64,000 nucleotides of DNA from Cellulomonas sp. Y8 (lineage in GTDB: Bacteria > Actinomycetota > Actinomycetes > Actinomycetales > Cellulomonadaceae), in the NCBI RefSeq assembly GCF_008033115.1, contig NZ_CP041203.1, positions 1,798,001-1,862,000 on the forward strand, given 5' to 3'. How positions within the stretch are numbered: position 1 is the first letter of the stretch; each line of letters starts with the position of its first letter. Of this stretch, positions 54,240 through 64,000 are shown one piece after another. The notes under the pieces were generated by a model. The model had not been told where the DNA came from, did no database searches, and worked only from the letters and a program-made list of their open reading frames with translations. The position numbers were made by a program, and so were the translations under genes.

Positions 54240-55130
54240 CTACTTCACGGCGCCGGACGTGATGCCCGAGATGATCTTGCGCTGCGCCACGATGAACGTG
54301 ACCAGCAGCGGCAGGCTCATCACGACGACGTAGGCGAAAATCAGGTGCCAGTTGTTCAGGTACAGCCCCGCCGAGGCCACGTTGTAGAGGTTCAGCGGCA
54401 AGGTGTCCACGCGTCCGCCGATGACGAAGAACGCGTAGAAGACGTCGTTCCAGATGTACAGGCAGATCAGGATGGTCGCGGTGCTCAGCACCGGGACGAG
54501 CAGCGGCAGGATCACGGTGCGGAACACCCGCATCGGCGTGGCCCCGTCGACGCGTGCAGCCTCCTCCAGCTCGTGCGGGATGGTCCGGATGAACCCGGTG
54601 ACGAAGAAGATCACCGTGGACATGTACATCCCGACGTACACGCCGATCATGCCGACGACCGTCCCGGCGAGGCCGAGCTGGCGCAGCAGCAGCACGATGG
54701 TGACCACGGCGGGCGGCAGCACGATGCCCGAGATCGCGAGCGCGTAGAGGGCCGCGGACATCCGGGAGCGGCGCCGGGCGAGGATCCACGAGGCGAGCGA
54801 CCCGAGCACCAGGACGACGAACACCGACGGCACCATGATCAGCAGCGAGCCCCCGAACGCCGCGGGGACGTCCCCGTCGCGCCAGATCTCGGCCAGGTTC
54901 GCGCCGAGCTGCCACTGCGAGGGCAGCGACAGGTCGGGCTGCAGCGCCTCGGCCTGGGACTTGCCGGCGGTGACCACGATGATCCACAGCGGCAGGGCGA
55001 TCAGCAGGACGACCGACAGGACGACGACGAACGGCTGGATCCGGCGCCAGGGGCCGGTCCGGCCGCCGAGGGTCGATCGGGGCCGACCGCCGCGGGCGGT
55101 GCTGGTGCCGTGGGGCGCGACGATGCTCAC
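54240..55130 (-). CDS. Sugar ABC importer 3, permease (MalG-type)
   Basis: 296-residue CUT1 permease, six TM segments, EAA loop ELEEAARVDGATPMRVFRTV, ends KIISGITSGAVK. GTG 55130 overlaps the preceding permease stop by four bases. It is the last gene of the GH36-importer-3 operon and is followed by the strong hairpin at 54133-54167. Confidence 0.92.
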   Translation of the reverse strand: MSIVAPHGTSTARGGRPRSTLGGRTGPWRRIQPFVVVLSVVLLIALPLWIIVVTAGKSQAEALQPDLSLPSQWQLGANLAEIWRDGDVPAAFGGSLLIMVPSVFVVLVLGSLASWILARRRSRMSAALYALAISGIVLPPAVVTIVLLLRQLGLAGTVVGMIGVYVGMYMSTVIFFVTGFIRTIPHELEEAARVDGATPMRVFRTVILPLLVPVLSTATILICLYIWNDVFYAFFVIGGRVDTLPLNLYNVASAGLYLNNWHLIFAYVVVMSLPLLVTFIVAQRKIISGITSGAVK

Positions 55131-56068
55131 AGGACGTCCTCTCGACGGCGCAGCATCCCGATGACGGGGAACGCCAGGGCGACGACGACGAGGAACAGCA
55201 CGAGGCTCATCGTCGTGGCCTGCGCGAACAGGCCCTGCCCGAAGGTGCGGAAGATGAAGATGTTCAGCAGCTCGGTCGACCGGGCCGGGCCGCCGGCAGT
55301 GGTCGCCTGCACGATGTCGAACCCGTTCATCGAGCCGAGCAGCGCGGTCGCGACGTTGAACGTGACCGCGGGGGCGATCAGCGGGAACCGGATCCGCCAG
55401 AACTGGGTCCAGGCACCCGCGCCGTCGAGGCGCGCGGCCTCCAGCACGTCCTCGCTGATGGTCTTGAGGCCGGCCATGTAGATCAGCATCGGCAGGCCCA
55501 TCCACTTCCAGGCGTGGATGGTGGCGACGACGAGCAGCGTCCAGGACGTGCTGCCGAGCCAGGCGGTCGTGACCTCCGTGCCGGTGATCCAGCTGAGGAT
55601 CGCGTTGAGCGCGCCGTCCGGCTTGAGGATCGCCTGGAACACGTACCCGACCGCGAGCGCGGACATGATGACCGGGATGAAGAACAGGACGCGGGCGATG
55701 CGGTTGACCCGCGTGTCCCGCTCGAGCAGGAGAGCGAGGAGCAGACCGAAGAGGTTCTGCAGGATCGCCACGAGGACGGCGTAGCCGAGGGTGACCCGGA
55801 GCGCACGCCCCAGGTCGCCGTTCTCGAACAGCCGCGTGAAGTTGTCCCAGCCGACGAACCCGATCTCCGCCTTGAAGCTCGACCAGTCGGTGAACGAGTA
55901 GACGAAGTTGAACAGCGTCGGCAGGAAGAAGAAGACGCCGAGCAGCACGAACGCGGGCGCGGCGAACGCCCACGGGTGGTTGCGCGCCCGTCGCGTGCGG
56001 TTGGCGCGCGCCGTCCTCGCCTCGGTGGGTCCCTCCCGGGTCGGGGCGGGAGCGGTGGTGGTGGTCAT
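55127..56068 (-). CDS. Sugar ABC importer 3, permease (MalF-type)
   Basis: 313-residue CUT1 permease with six TM segments (PWAFAAPAFVLLGVFFFLPT first) and EAA loop DVLEAARLDGAGAWTQFWRI. It follows the binding-protein gene after about 100 bases holding a perfect hairpin. No ATPase gene is nearby. Confidence 0.92.
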   Translation of the reverse strand: MTTTTAPAPTREGPTEARTARANRTRRARNHPWAFAAPAFVLLGVFFFLPTLFNFVYSFTDWSSFKAEIGFVGWDNFTRLFENGDLGRALRVTLGYAVLVAILQNLFGLLLALLLERDTRVNRIARVLFFIPVIMSALAVGYVFQAILKPDGALNAILSWITGTEVTTAWLGSTSWTLLVVATIHAWKWMGLPMLIYMAGLKTISEDVLEAARLDGAGAWTQFWRIRFPLIAPAVTFNVATALLGSMNGFDIVQATTAGGPARSTELLNIFIFRTFGQGLFAQATTMSLVLFLVVVALAFPVIGMLRRREDVL

Positions 56069-56085
56069 GGGTGTCCTCGTCCTCG

Positions 56086-56124
56086 ACGGAGGACCGCCCG
56101 CCCCTGCGTCGGGCGGTCCTCCGT
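56086..56124 (-). terminator. Intercistronic hairpin between binding-protein and permease genes, importer 3
   Basis: Perfect 15-base stem, 56086-56100 with 56110-56124, nine-base loop, in the gap between the binding-protein stop (56171) and permease start (56068). A second, weaker pair CTGACCGG (56143-56150)/CCGGTCAG (56167-56174) overlaps the binding-protein stop. Confidence 0.72.
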
Positions 56125-56170
56125 GACGGTCACGTGCGGTTGCTGACCGGCGGGCCCGGCCGGGCTCCGG

Positions 56171-57497
56171 TCAGAAACCCTCGACGCCCTGCGCGGACGC
56201 GAGCTGCGCGAACTGGTCCTGCGTCTGCTGCGCGACCTGCTCCGGCGTCAGCGCGCCCTGGATCATGTCACCGAGCCGCAGGTACAGGTCGGGGTTGGCC
56301 ACAGCCTCGACCTGCATCGAGCCGGCGGCGCCGTCGAGCGCGTCGGCGACCGACACCAGCGCGTCGGGGACGGTCGCGGGCGTCTCGACACCCGGCTGCA
56401 GCGAGACGGTGTCCTGGTCCTCGACGAAGTCGGCGTACCCGTCGCCGAGCCAGAAGCTCAGGAGCTGGCGGGCGGCGGCCTCGCGGGTCTCGTCGCCGGT
56501 GCGGAACGCGACCAGCGCGTTGGCCTGGTCCGGGACGAAGGTGCCGACGTTGCCGTCGGTCGAGATCGGGAAGAACCCGATCTTCTCGTTCAGCTCGTCG
56601 GTGTCGGCCAGGGACTGCAGCTGGCCGAAGAACGAGTTCACCTGCATGACCATCGCCGCGTCGCCCGCGAGCAGAGCCGCACCCTGGTCCTCGAACGTGG
56701 CCGTCTTGATGTCGTCGTTGAACAGGCCCTCGGCGATCAGGTCCTGGTAGCCCGTGATGGCGTCGATGATCGGGCTGTCGCCGAAGGTGGTCGACGCGCT
56801 GTTGACGTCCTCCCACAGTCCGTCCTTGGACGCCTCGGCGAGCGGCGCCTGGACCCACCACTGCGTCCCCCAGGGCGAGCCCGCGTTGCCGCCCATCTCG
56901 AAGAAGGGCGTCACACCGGCGGCCTGGACCGTCCGGGCGTCCTCGACGAGCTCCGTCCAGCTGGTCGGGGTGTCGGTGAGCCCCGGCGTCGGCGAACACC
57001 TGCTTGTTGTAGTACGCGCCGATCACGGCCGGGGTGCTGATGAGCGCGGCGTAGCGGGTGCCGTCGTACGAACCCGTGAGGTCGACGAGCGCCGGGTCCA
57101 TGTCGTCCAGCCACGGCGCGTCGTCGAGCGGCTGCAGGTTCTGCTTCGCGTTGATGCCGGCGAGCATCGACGCCGTCGGCTGCCAGAACGCGAGATCGGG
57201 CTTGTCGCCGGTGGCGATCTTGGTCTGGATGCTCTGCTCGTACGGGTCGGTGATCGTCACGACGTCGACGCTGGCGCCGGTGGTCTCCTCGAACGCCTCG
57301 ACGACGGCGTCGGGCACGGTGTTGGAGTTCTGCGCGGCCCAGATGGTCAGCTCGACGCCCGACAGGTCGGCGTCCTGCGCGGGCCATTCCGCCGGCGCAC
57401 CACCCGAGGTGGAGCCGCCGGCCCCCGGGTCGGAGCAGGCCGTGAGCGCCAGGCCGGCGGTCAGCAGGATCGCGGTGAGAGCAGGGGTCTTCTTCAT
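56171..57497 (-). pseudogene. Sugar ABC importer 3, binding lipoprotein, one frame break
   Basis: Family 1 sugar-binding lipoprotein. The N-terminal part from ATG 57497 has lipobox LALTACSDPG and VELTIWAAQNSNTVPDAVVE, KIATGDKPDLAFWQP and AYYNKQVFADAG. The frame breaks in CCCC at 56981-56984; with one fewer base it continues LTDTPTSWTELVEDARTVQA and then FFEMGGNAGSPWGTQWW through FVPDQANALVAF to the stop at 56171. Corrected length is 441 residues. It lies between the GH36 gene and the permeases, so it probably binds alpha-galactosides (raffinose/melibiose-type), an inference from context. Confidence 0.87.
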
Positions 57498-57560
57498 CGG
57501 TTCTCCCTAGGCAGGTGCCGGCGTCGTCGCCGGCGGGGTGAGGGACGTGCTGTGGTGCTG

Positions 57561-59717
57561 TCAGGGGTGGCGGACGCGCAGGACGCGCGCCTGCGGGCCG
57601 CCGTCGGCGCCCGGGACCCGGACGCGGACCCGTCCGTCGGGCAGGCGGTCGACCTGCCACGGCGTGCCGGGCTGCGCACGGGGGAACGCGACCTCGACGT
57701 CGCCGTCCGGCAGGTCCAGGACGATCTCCTCCGGGCCGCCGCGCCGCCAGACGGTGGCGAGGGTCTGCGTCGGACCGGTCAGGGCGGAGGCGACCCAGGA
57801 GTCGGACCACCCGGGCAGGCCGAGCGGCCAGGCGGCGTGCGCCTCGTGCAGCCAGTCCTCGTTCGCCCGGGCGAGCTCGACCGCCTCGACGACCAGCCCG
57901 AGGCGGGCGGCGTCCATCCGGTCGAGATGACCGGAGAGGTAGAACCGGCCCGCGAGGCCGGTGCTGAGCGTGAAGACGCACTCCTCGAGCGTCATCCCGG
58001 GCTGCGGGTACGCCCAGTTCGCTGCCTGCTCCGGCAGGATCGACACGAGCGCACCGACCGCGACCGGTGGGTACAGGACCAGGTTCTGCTGATCCGATGT
58101 CGACTGCAGGGTGGATCGCGACAGCAGCGCGTCGTCCGCGCGCATCGCCCCGGACGCGCAGTTCTCGAGCATCAGGTCCGGGTGCCGTCGCAGGATCCCG
58201 TCGAGCCAGGCGACCTGCGCCCGGTTCTGCTCGAGCAGCCCCTGGCCGACGCTGTCGGTCGAGTGGTCCGTGCCGGCGCCCGGGGTGACGTTGTAGTCGA
58301 GCTTGAGGTAGCCGACGCCGAACTCGTCGACCAGGCGGTCCACCACGGTGTCGAGGTGCTTCACCGCATCGGGGTGCCGCAGGTCCAGGAGGTACCGGTC
58401 GTGCTCGACGACCCGCTGGCCGCGACGCTGGAGGAACGCCTCGCCGGGCAGCTGCTCCGCGAGCGAACTCCGCACGCCCACCACCTCCGGCTCGAGCCAG
58501 AGCCCCGGGACCATGCCGCGGTCGCGGATCCGGTCGGTCACCTCGTGCAGCCCGCCGGGGAACCGGAGCGTCGACGGCTCCCACTCGCCGACGGAGTCCC
58601 ACCAGTCGCCGCCGTCGTCGTACCAGCCGGCGTCGATGCAGAACACCTCGGCACCGACGTCCGCCGCCGCGTCGACGAGGGGCAGCAGCTTGTCCGTGGT
58701 GGGGTCGCCCATCAGCGTGTTCATGTAGTCGTTGAACACGAGGAAGGGGGCGCGGGCCCGACCGTCGCTGCGCGCGGGCCGGTCCTGCGCCACGGTGTGG
58801 TGCCGGTCCCGGCGGGCCGCGGTGAGGCCCGCCACGGCCGCCTGCCAGTCGCCGGCCACGGGCACCACCGTCACCGGCACCGTGGCGAACTCCTGACCGG
58901 GCTCGAGCGTGCGGAGCCAGTGGTGGTCGATGTCCGTCGGACCGAGCGCGACGAGGGCGAGCACGCGCCGGTCGTCGCGCGTCAGCCGCTCGCTGACCTC
59001 GAGCCGCCAGGCGCCGTTGTGCTCGATCTGCCAGCCCAACGAGGCGTCTCCGGCTCGGGTGGTGAGCACGCCGCTCGGCACGCGGGTGCCGCTCGACCAC
59101 GCCCCCGTGCTCGCGAGGACGTGCGCGCCACGGCCGTCCTGGTGCTGGTGGCGCGGGAGATCGAGGTCGACCAGGCCGCCCTGCCCGACGAGGGCGACCT
59201 GCTCCCAGCGGTTCTCTCCCACCCACTCGCTCGTGCCCTCCACGGAGACCACGGCGTCCAGGGGCCGGTCGCCGACCGGACCGGCCAGCGCCACCGAGCT
59301 CACGGCCTGGAGGTGCACCGGGGTCGCGCCGGCGTTGCGGACCGTGGTGGTCGTCCGGACCGCCCCGCCCCGCAGCTCGAGCCGCGTCAGGGCGACCAGC
59401 CCGGAGCCGGGGTCCTCCTGGGTGACTTCGACCACGCGGCCGGCGCCGTCGGCCGCGGGGGTGGCGCTGACCTGGAGCACGCGCATCCGGACGCCGACGG
59501 CGGTGGCGGTGTTCCGGAGGTTGCCCGCGGCGCGGCCGTGGCCCACGGCCAGGACCTCCACCAGCGGCTGGACGGCGCGCGCAGCCAGCTCGGCGGCATC
59601 GTCCGCCGCCGTGCCGCCGACCAGCGCCGCCGGCCGGTCGTCCGCCCAGACCAGGTGCAGGACGGTGTCGCCGTCCCCGAGGGCCTGCGTGCGCAGTCCC
59701 GTGCTCTCGCGAGTCAT
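57561..59717 (-). CDS. GH36 alpha-galactosidase
   Basis: 718-residue GH36 enzyme releasing alpha-galactose from raffinose-type sugars or galactomannan fragments. It has an N-terminal beta-supersandwich, then the barrel: FLVFNDYMNTLMGDPTTDKL, EVFCIDAGWYDDGGDWWDSV, GLWLEPEVVGVRSSL, the nucleophile Asp in GVGYLKLDYNVTPGAG and the acid/base Asp in LQSTSDQQNLVLYPP. No signal peptide, so it is cytoplasmic. The start is ATG 59717 or 59729, both near GAGGAG. It precedes importer 3 by 63 bases in the same direction and follows a LacI gene. Confidence 0.93.
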   Translation of the reverse strand: MTRESTGLRTQALGDGDTVLHLVWADDRPAALVGGTAADDAAELAARAVQPLVEVLAVGHGRAAGNLRNTATAVGVRMRVLQVSATPAADGAGRVVEVTQEDPGSGLVALTRLELRGGAVRTTTTVRNAGATPVHLQAVSSVALAGPVGDRPLDAVVSVEGTSEWVGENRWEQVALVGQGGLVDLDLPRHQHQDGRGAHVLASTGAWSSGTRVPSGVLTTRAGDASLGWQIEHNGAWRLEVSERLTRDDRRVLALVALGPTDIDHHWLRTLEPGQEFATVPVTVVPVAGDWQAAVAGLTAARRDRHHTVAQDRPARSDGRARAPFLVFNDYMNTLMGDPTTDKLLPLVDAAADVGAEVFCIDAGWYDDGGDWWDSVGEWEPSTLRFPGGLHEVTDRIRDRGMVPGLWLEPEVVGVRSSLAEQLPGEAFLQRRGQRVVEHDRYLLDLRHPDAVKHLDTVVDRLVDEFGVGYLKLDYNVTPGAGTDHSTDSVGQGLLEQNRAQVAWLDGILRRHPDLMLENCASGAMRADDALLSRSTLQSTSDQQNLVLYPPVAVGALVSILPEQAANWAYPQPGMTLEECVFTLSTGLAGRFYLSGHLDRMDAARLGLVVEAVELARANEDWLHEAHAAWPLGLPGWSDSWVASALTGPTQTLATVWRRGGPEEIVLDLPDGDVEVAFPRAQPGTPWQVDRLPDGRVRVRVPGADGGPQARVLRVRHP

Positions 59718-59769
59718 CCTCGACCCCATCTCCTCGTACCCGGCCAGGTGCGCCAGGGCGACGAGACGA

Positions 59770-59784
59770 TGAAAGCGCATATCA
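59770..59784. promoter_or_regulatory. Imperfect LacI-type operator upstream of GH36
   Basis: TGAAAGCGCATATCA resembles the LacI-type palindrome TGAAAGCG-CTTTCA with one extra base in the right half. It lies 53 bases upstream of the GH36 start, between it and the adjacent LacI gene. Given the many single-base errors in this window, the extra base may not be real. Confidence 0.45.
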
Positions 59785-59837
59785 AGAACCAGGGCAAGTA
59801 GCCCAGGTCACGGCGTCATCACGAATGATGCGCGGTT

Positions 59838-60866
59838 TCAGACTGCGGAGCGACGTCGCGGGCCCGAGGACGCACGGACGACCAGATCGGGCACGAGGCG
59901 CGCCGACGCGACCCCGCTCTCGCCCGCCTGCAGGCGCGCCAGCAGGCGGACGGAGTCGCGCCCGAGCTGCACGAAGTCCTGCCGCACGGTCGTCAGCGCG
60001 GGATCCCACAGCGGACCCAGCGGGTGGTCGTCGAACCCCACGACCGACACGTCGTGCGGCACGCGCCGCCCGCTGTCGTTGAGCGCACGGATCACGCCCA
60101 TCGCGAGCTCGTCGTTGCCGCAGAGGACCGCCGTGACGTCGAGGTCGCGGGCGAGACGCAGCCCCGCGTCGTACCCCGACATCGGCGCCCAGTCCGCGCG
60201 CAGGGGCGGGGGCACCGGGGCTCCGGCGGCCTCGAGGGTCTCGCGCCACCCGACCAGGCGGGAGCTCTCCCGCCCCGCCGAGGGGATGGCGACGTGGTGC
60301 ACGGTCTCGTGCCCCAGGTCGAGCAGGTAGCGGGTGGCGCTCGCGGCGCCCAACCGGTCGTCCATCGAGGCGTGCAGGATCTCGTCGTCCGAGCGGTTCC
60401 CCGCCGCCAGGGCGACCAGCGGCACCCAGTCCGGGACCGCGGCGAGCGCGGCCGCACCGGGCGGGTCGTACTCCAGCACGACCGCACCGGCGATCGGCTG
60501 GCTCAGCGCGGTGTCGACCGCCGCGTCGACGACCTCGCGGTCGTCCGTCTCGACGACGCAGATCATCACCATGTGCCCCGCGGCACGGGCCGCCTCCTCG
60601 ATCCCCTGGATCGAGGAGGCGTACCCGTACCGCGTGGTGTTGCTGGTGATGATCGCGATCATCGGCAGGCTGCCCGCGGCCAGGGCCCGGGCGGCGCCGT
60701 TGCGCCGGAAACCGAGCCGCTGGATCGCGGCGTGCACGAGCGCCTCGCGCTCGGGGCTGACCCGCGTGGAACCGGTGAGCACCCGAGACACCGTGGGGAC
60801 GCTGACGCCGGCCTCACGGGCGACGTCGGCGATCGTGGGCTGCTTTCCGGAGACGGGTCGTGCCAC
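59838..60866 (-). CDS. LacI-family regulator (GH36/importer 3 locus)
   Basis: 342-residue LacI repressor with HTH at 10-60 (PTIADVAREAGVSVPTVSRV) and sensor domain (MIAIITSNTTRYGYASSIQG, VTAVLCGNDELAMGVIRALN, VVGFDDHPLGPLWDPALTTV). On the reverse strand TAGGTT (60873-60878) is six bases upstream of GTG 60866, implying a leaderless mRNA. It lies immediately upstream of the GH36 operon it presumably represses. Confidence 0.93.
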   Translation of the reverse strand: MARPVSGKQPTIADVAREAGVSVPTVSRVLTGSTRVSPEREALVHAAIQRLGFRRNGAARALAAGSLPMIAIITSNTTRYGYASSIQGIEEAARAAGHMVMICVVETDDREVVDAAVDTALSQPIAGAVVLEYDPPGAAALAAVPDWVPLVALAAGNRSDDEILHASMDDRLGAASATRYLLDLGHETVHHVAIPSAGRESSRLVGWRETLEAAGAPVPPPLRADWAPMSGYDAGLRLARDLDVTAVLCGNDELAMGVIRALNDSGRRVPHDVSVVGFDDHPLGPLWDPALTTVRQDFVQLGRDSVRLLARLQAGESGVASARLVPDLVVRASSGPRRRSAV

Positions 60867-60903
60867 AGCGACAACCTAGGCGATCACGGCGGGGACCTGG
60901 CAC

Positions 60904-63900
60904 TCAGCCATGCCGCGTCCACGGCCCGTCCGGGTCGCCCGGCACCTGGTTGCGGGTCCACCAGCGCGCCTCGTACACGACGCCGTCGTGCCGCACGAGG
61001 TCACCGGCGGTGAACACGCGGGATTCCGTCCAGACGGCCGTGCCGTCGGCATCCGTGCGGATCTGCTGCCAGGGACCGGACGGCTCGCCCGGCTCCTGGC
61101 GCTGGGTCCACCACGACGCCACCCACTCCGCGCCGCCGTGCGTGACCCGGTCGCCCTCGGCGTAGACGGTCGCCGGGTCCCAGGCCGCGATCTCCGCACC
61201 GCCGACCGGGACCGTCGTGGGCGCACCGGTCGACAGCGGGGCGATCTCGATGCGGTCCAGGTCGGGCGCCCAGCCGTCGGCCCGGCCGAGCTCCAGCGCC
61301 GCGTCGCCCGACCCGAGCTCGACCAGGAACGTGCGCTCGAGGAAGGACGTCCACGCGTACGTGTAGCGCAGGTACGCGTGCCCCGCGGACTCCTGCGCGC
61401 CCTGCTCCCACACGTCCAGGCGGCGGTCGACGACCTGGGGGTTGTAGTCGTGGCTGCCACTGACCTCGGCGTTGGCGAACCGGACGGTCACCGCGTAGGT
61501 CCCCGGCTGGTCCACACCCGGCGCCCGGTCGACGACCACGGCGTTCTCGCGACCCTGACCGACGCCGCCGACCCCGGCGGAGCCCGACGCGTTGGACCCG
61601 GTGCTCGCGGCGTACGTGATGACCCGGGCGTTCCCGCGCAGCTGCGCGTCCTCGGCCTCGACGACGAGCGCCGCACCCAGGTCACCGGTCGCCCGGGTCG
61701 TCAGGTCGCGCACCACCGCACCGGTCGGCGACCGCAGCTCGACCTCGTTGATGCCGTGCGCGAGGTGCAGGCGCGCCGTCGACGACCACGTGCCGGCACC
61801 GGGCGCCTCCAGGGTCGCGACGGGCGCGCCGTTCACCGTCACGTCGACGGTCGTCGCGGCGGTCGACGCGTACGTCACCGTCACGTCGTGGTAGCCGGTC
61901 GCGGCGGCGTGCACGTAGGCGTCGGCCCGCGCGTCGCCGGTTGGGAGCGCGGCCCAGCCGCGCGTTCCGTTCGCCCAGGTCAGGACGGCACCCGCTTCCA
62001 GGCGGAGCGTCGAGGCGGGGTACGTGGTCGGCTCACCGTCGGTGACGTCGGTCAGCGCGAAGGTGTCGAGCGTGATGTCGGCGTTCGGGAGCAGCGTGGC
62101 GCCGTCCTCGCTGGCCCGCAGGGAGAGCACGTGCTCACCGGCGGTCAGCTCGACCTCCAGCTCGGCGGACCCGCGGTACTGCCACCGGGACGTCGCGTTC
62201 AGCGCGAGGTCGGCGGCGTACTGCACCGAGCCGGCGTGCGCGTCGTCGACGAACAGCGCGTGGCGCCCCGGGACGCCGGGAGCCGCGCCCGACCACCTCG
62301 AACCGGTACGTGCCGTCGCGCGGCACCTCGACCGTCCAGTCCGCGCGCGACGTGGCGCGGTTGAAAGACCCGACGTCCTTGCCGTGCGAAGCCAGGAACT
62401 TCCAGCCGCCGCCCTGCTTCGGGTCCTGCGTGTAGACCTGCGCGTCGGTGAGCGCCGTGTCCTCCGCCTCGACCGAGGCGTGGAAGACCGCGTCCACCGC
62501 GACCTCGCGATCCTGCGCCGGGGTGATGACGACCTGGTAGCCGGCGTACCGGTCGTAGGTCGGCACCGTGAGGGCGAGCTCCCCGTCCACCACGGCGACG
62601 TCCTGCGCCGCCTGGATGACACGCGGCGTCGCCGCGACGCCCTCGGCGCCGGTTAGCCGCACCTCGCGCACCTCGACGTCGACCGCGCTGCCGAGAACGG
62701 CGGGGTCCAGACCGGCGAGGTCGACCCGCACGTCCTTCGACCCGCCGCCGTACAGCACGGTGGCCCGTCGGTTGTCGACGTCGACGGCGCCGATGCCCTG
62801 CAGCGTGTCCACGGCGTTCAGCGCCGGCGGCGTCACCGCGACCGTCTGCGACCCCTCGAGGTCGCCGTACCACTTGAACATCCACCAGCCGCCGTTCGCG
62901 GCGTTGGCCCGGGCGCTGTTGTCCGACAGGTTGCCCGCGTAGTTCCAGTACGCGACCTGGCCGTCGATCTTGAGGTCCTCCATGATCGAGAACCACTGGA
63001 TCAGCTGACCCGGTGTGCTCATGTCGCGGAGCATCCCCCACTCGGTCACGTTCACGTGCAGCGGCTCCAGGCCCAGGCGCTGCTCGAGCGCCCGGTACGC
63101 GTCGTAGTTGCCGCGGAACGTGGCCAGGTTGTCGATGCCGAGCTCGTGCCAGATGAACACGTCCGGCACCGTCCCCGACGCCATCGTGTGCTGCAGGAAC
63201 GCCTCGGAGCGCTCGGGCTGCCAGCGCGTGTCGCCGGGGCCGCCGATGCGGGCGTCCCCGAGCCCGTGCGCGTCCCAGACCTCCTGGATCACGCCGTGCA
63301 CCGCGTCCCAGTCCTCGAGGAACGTCTGACCCAGCGTCGACCAGTTCGCGTACCAGTTCCCGCCGTCCGGCTCGTTGAACGGGATGAACACGTAGTCGCC
63401 GGGGCGGTCCGACTCGGTGGCGACCGCCTCGGCCACGATCCGCGTCACCTCGAGGAAGTCCCAGGTGCCGTTCGGCGTGTCGGTGAACTCGCCGGTCGCG
63501 AGGTCGTAGGTACGGGTGTCGCCCGGCCGCTGCCCGCCGTGGTACGGCCAGTCCGGGTAGTAGTCCTGCACGTAGATGTACAGGTCCTGGCCGTGCTTGT
63601 CGAAGAACCCGTCCTCGATCTGCAGGGCGTCGCCCGACGGGTGCTGGGTGCCGAACGGCGCCTTCTGCGACACGTTGGTGATGTGCGCGCCGTTGATCAG
63701 CGCCTGCGTGGGCGCGCCGTCGTCACCCAGGCCGTACAGCGCACCGGACGCGCCGCCGCGGAAGTCGCCGGTCGCGCTCGCGAGGTCGACCTGGAGCACG
63801 TCGACGTCCGCCTGCTCGGCCTGCCCTGGGGACGGCTGGGCCGACGCCGGGACGGCGCCGAGCACTCCGGTGCCCAGACCCAGGGTCGCGGCCACGGCCA

Positions 63901-63922
63901 GCCAGCGTGGTGTTCTCGTCAT
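60904..63922 (-). pseudogene. Secreted GH39-like glycoside hydrolase with two CBM35-like and two CBM5/12 modules, one frame break
   Basis: About 1005 residues after repair. Signal peptide 1-28 (LAVAATLGLGTGVLGAVPAS). The catalytic part (to about 460) is a clan GH-A barrel with FIPFNEPDGGNWYANW (acid/base Glu) and LHVNVTEWGMLRDMS (nucleophile Glu), most like GH39. Next are two CBM35-like sandwiches (ASVEAEDTALTDAQVYTQDP; LVVEAEDAQLRGNARVITYA) and two Trp-rich CBM5/12 modules (WDPATVYAEGDRVTHGGAEW; VFTAGDLVRHDGVVYEARWW). The frame breaks at CC 62293-62294; one fewer base joins YRFEV to SGAAPGVPGRHALFVDDA. AAGGAA precedes ATG 63922. Substrate unknown, probably a plant or fungal wall polymer. Confidence 0.83.
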
Positions 63923-63999
63923 CGAGACGTTCCTTCGCGGTAGGAGGCGAGCTCGTCGAGCGCGAACGGCACGGGCGCGACTGCGAGCTCGTGAGACGT
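63919..63999 (-). CDS. 3' end of an upstream gene (cut by window edge)
   Basis: The reverse strand from 63999 reads 26 residues (TSHELAVAPVPFALDELASY, then REGTSR) and a stop at 63919-63921 that overlaps the ATG of the GH39-like gene (ATGA). The overlap indicates translational coupling to the secreted enzyme. Too little is present to assign a family; another carbohydrate-related gene would fit the context. Confidence 0.6.
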   Translation of the reverse strand, partial: TSHELAVAPVPFALDELASYREGTSR

Positions 64000-64000
64000 C

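Overview
The window is about 64 kb of very GC-rich chromosome from a free-living, polysaccharide-degrading actinobacterium. The best guess is a Cellulomonas-like member of the Cellulomonadaceae. The grounds are a Streptomyces-type conservon, the bacterial proteasome activator with a C-terminal Gln-Tyr-Leu, an F420-type oxidoreductase, many GTG starts and leaderless promoters, class-E-sortase-like anchoring, and three sugar importers with LacI repressors and glycoside hydrolases. I see no rRNA, tRNA, CRISPR array, insertion sequence or phage gene. No gene-free stretch exceeds about 205 bases; the largest gaps (7503-7689, 23905-24090, 33316-33513, 53012-53216) hold promoters, hairpins or unassigned sequence.

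Layout. 1-5692: conservon operon (sensor kinase, Roadblock protein, DUF742 protein, GTPase cut by the window edge). 5868-9359: quinone oxidoreductase, proteasome activator, terminator/possible small RNA, NYN-domain nuclease, EamA exporter. 9462-14093: sugar importer 1 with its LacI repressor. 14182-18535: HAD phosphatase, serS, diacylglycerol-kinase-like gene, pheA. 18680-25072: phosphatase-like membrane protein, GGDEF-EAL protein, VapB-like plus LytR_C pair. 25094-32470: NCS2 permease, GT87-type glycosyltransferase, LLM oxidoreductase and several small housekeeping genes including a Nei/Fpg glycosylase. 32599-36711: coiled-coil membrane protein, a large SGNH-VWA-PKD-TSP3-SdrD surface protein ending in a sortase-like LALTG tail, and two tandemly duplicated 69/70-residue membrane proteins. 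36724-42941: reductase, epimerase and TetR regulator, a Cys-rich leader peptide, a Csp-like Cys/Met-rich protein, YidD, VOC protein, PPK2, and a DUF6766 operon. 43414-53011: importer 2 with GH42, GH30 and GH43 enzymes and a LacI regulator. 53217-54113: rhodanese. 54240-60866: importer 3 with a GH36 alpha-galactosidase and LacI. 60904-64000: a large secreted GH39-like enzyme with carbohydrate-binding modules and the end of one more gene.

How it works together. Each importer encodes a lipoprotein binding protein and two permeases but no ATPase, so a shared ATPase elsewhere is likely. Each has a strong hairpin between the binding-protein gene and the first permease gene, expected to give more binding protein than permease. 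Secreted GH39-like enzyme would release oligosaccharides, the importers bring them in, and cytoplasmic GH42, GH30, GH43 and GH36 enzymes finish them, under LacI control with recognisable 14-base operators.

Caution on sequence quality. At least ten single-base frame breaks interrupt eight otherwise conserved genes, mostly one extra G or C in a short run. They look like consensus errors rather than decay, and I give the corrected reading for each gene.
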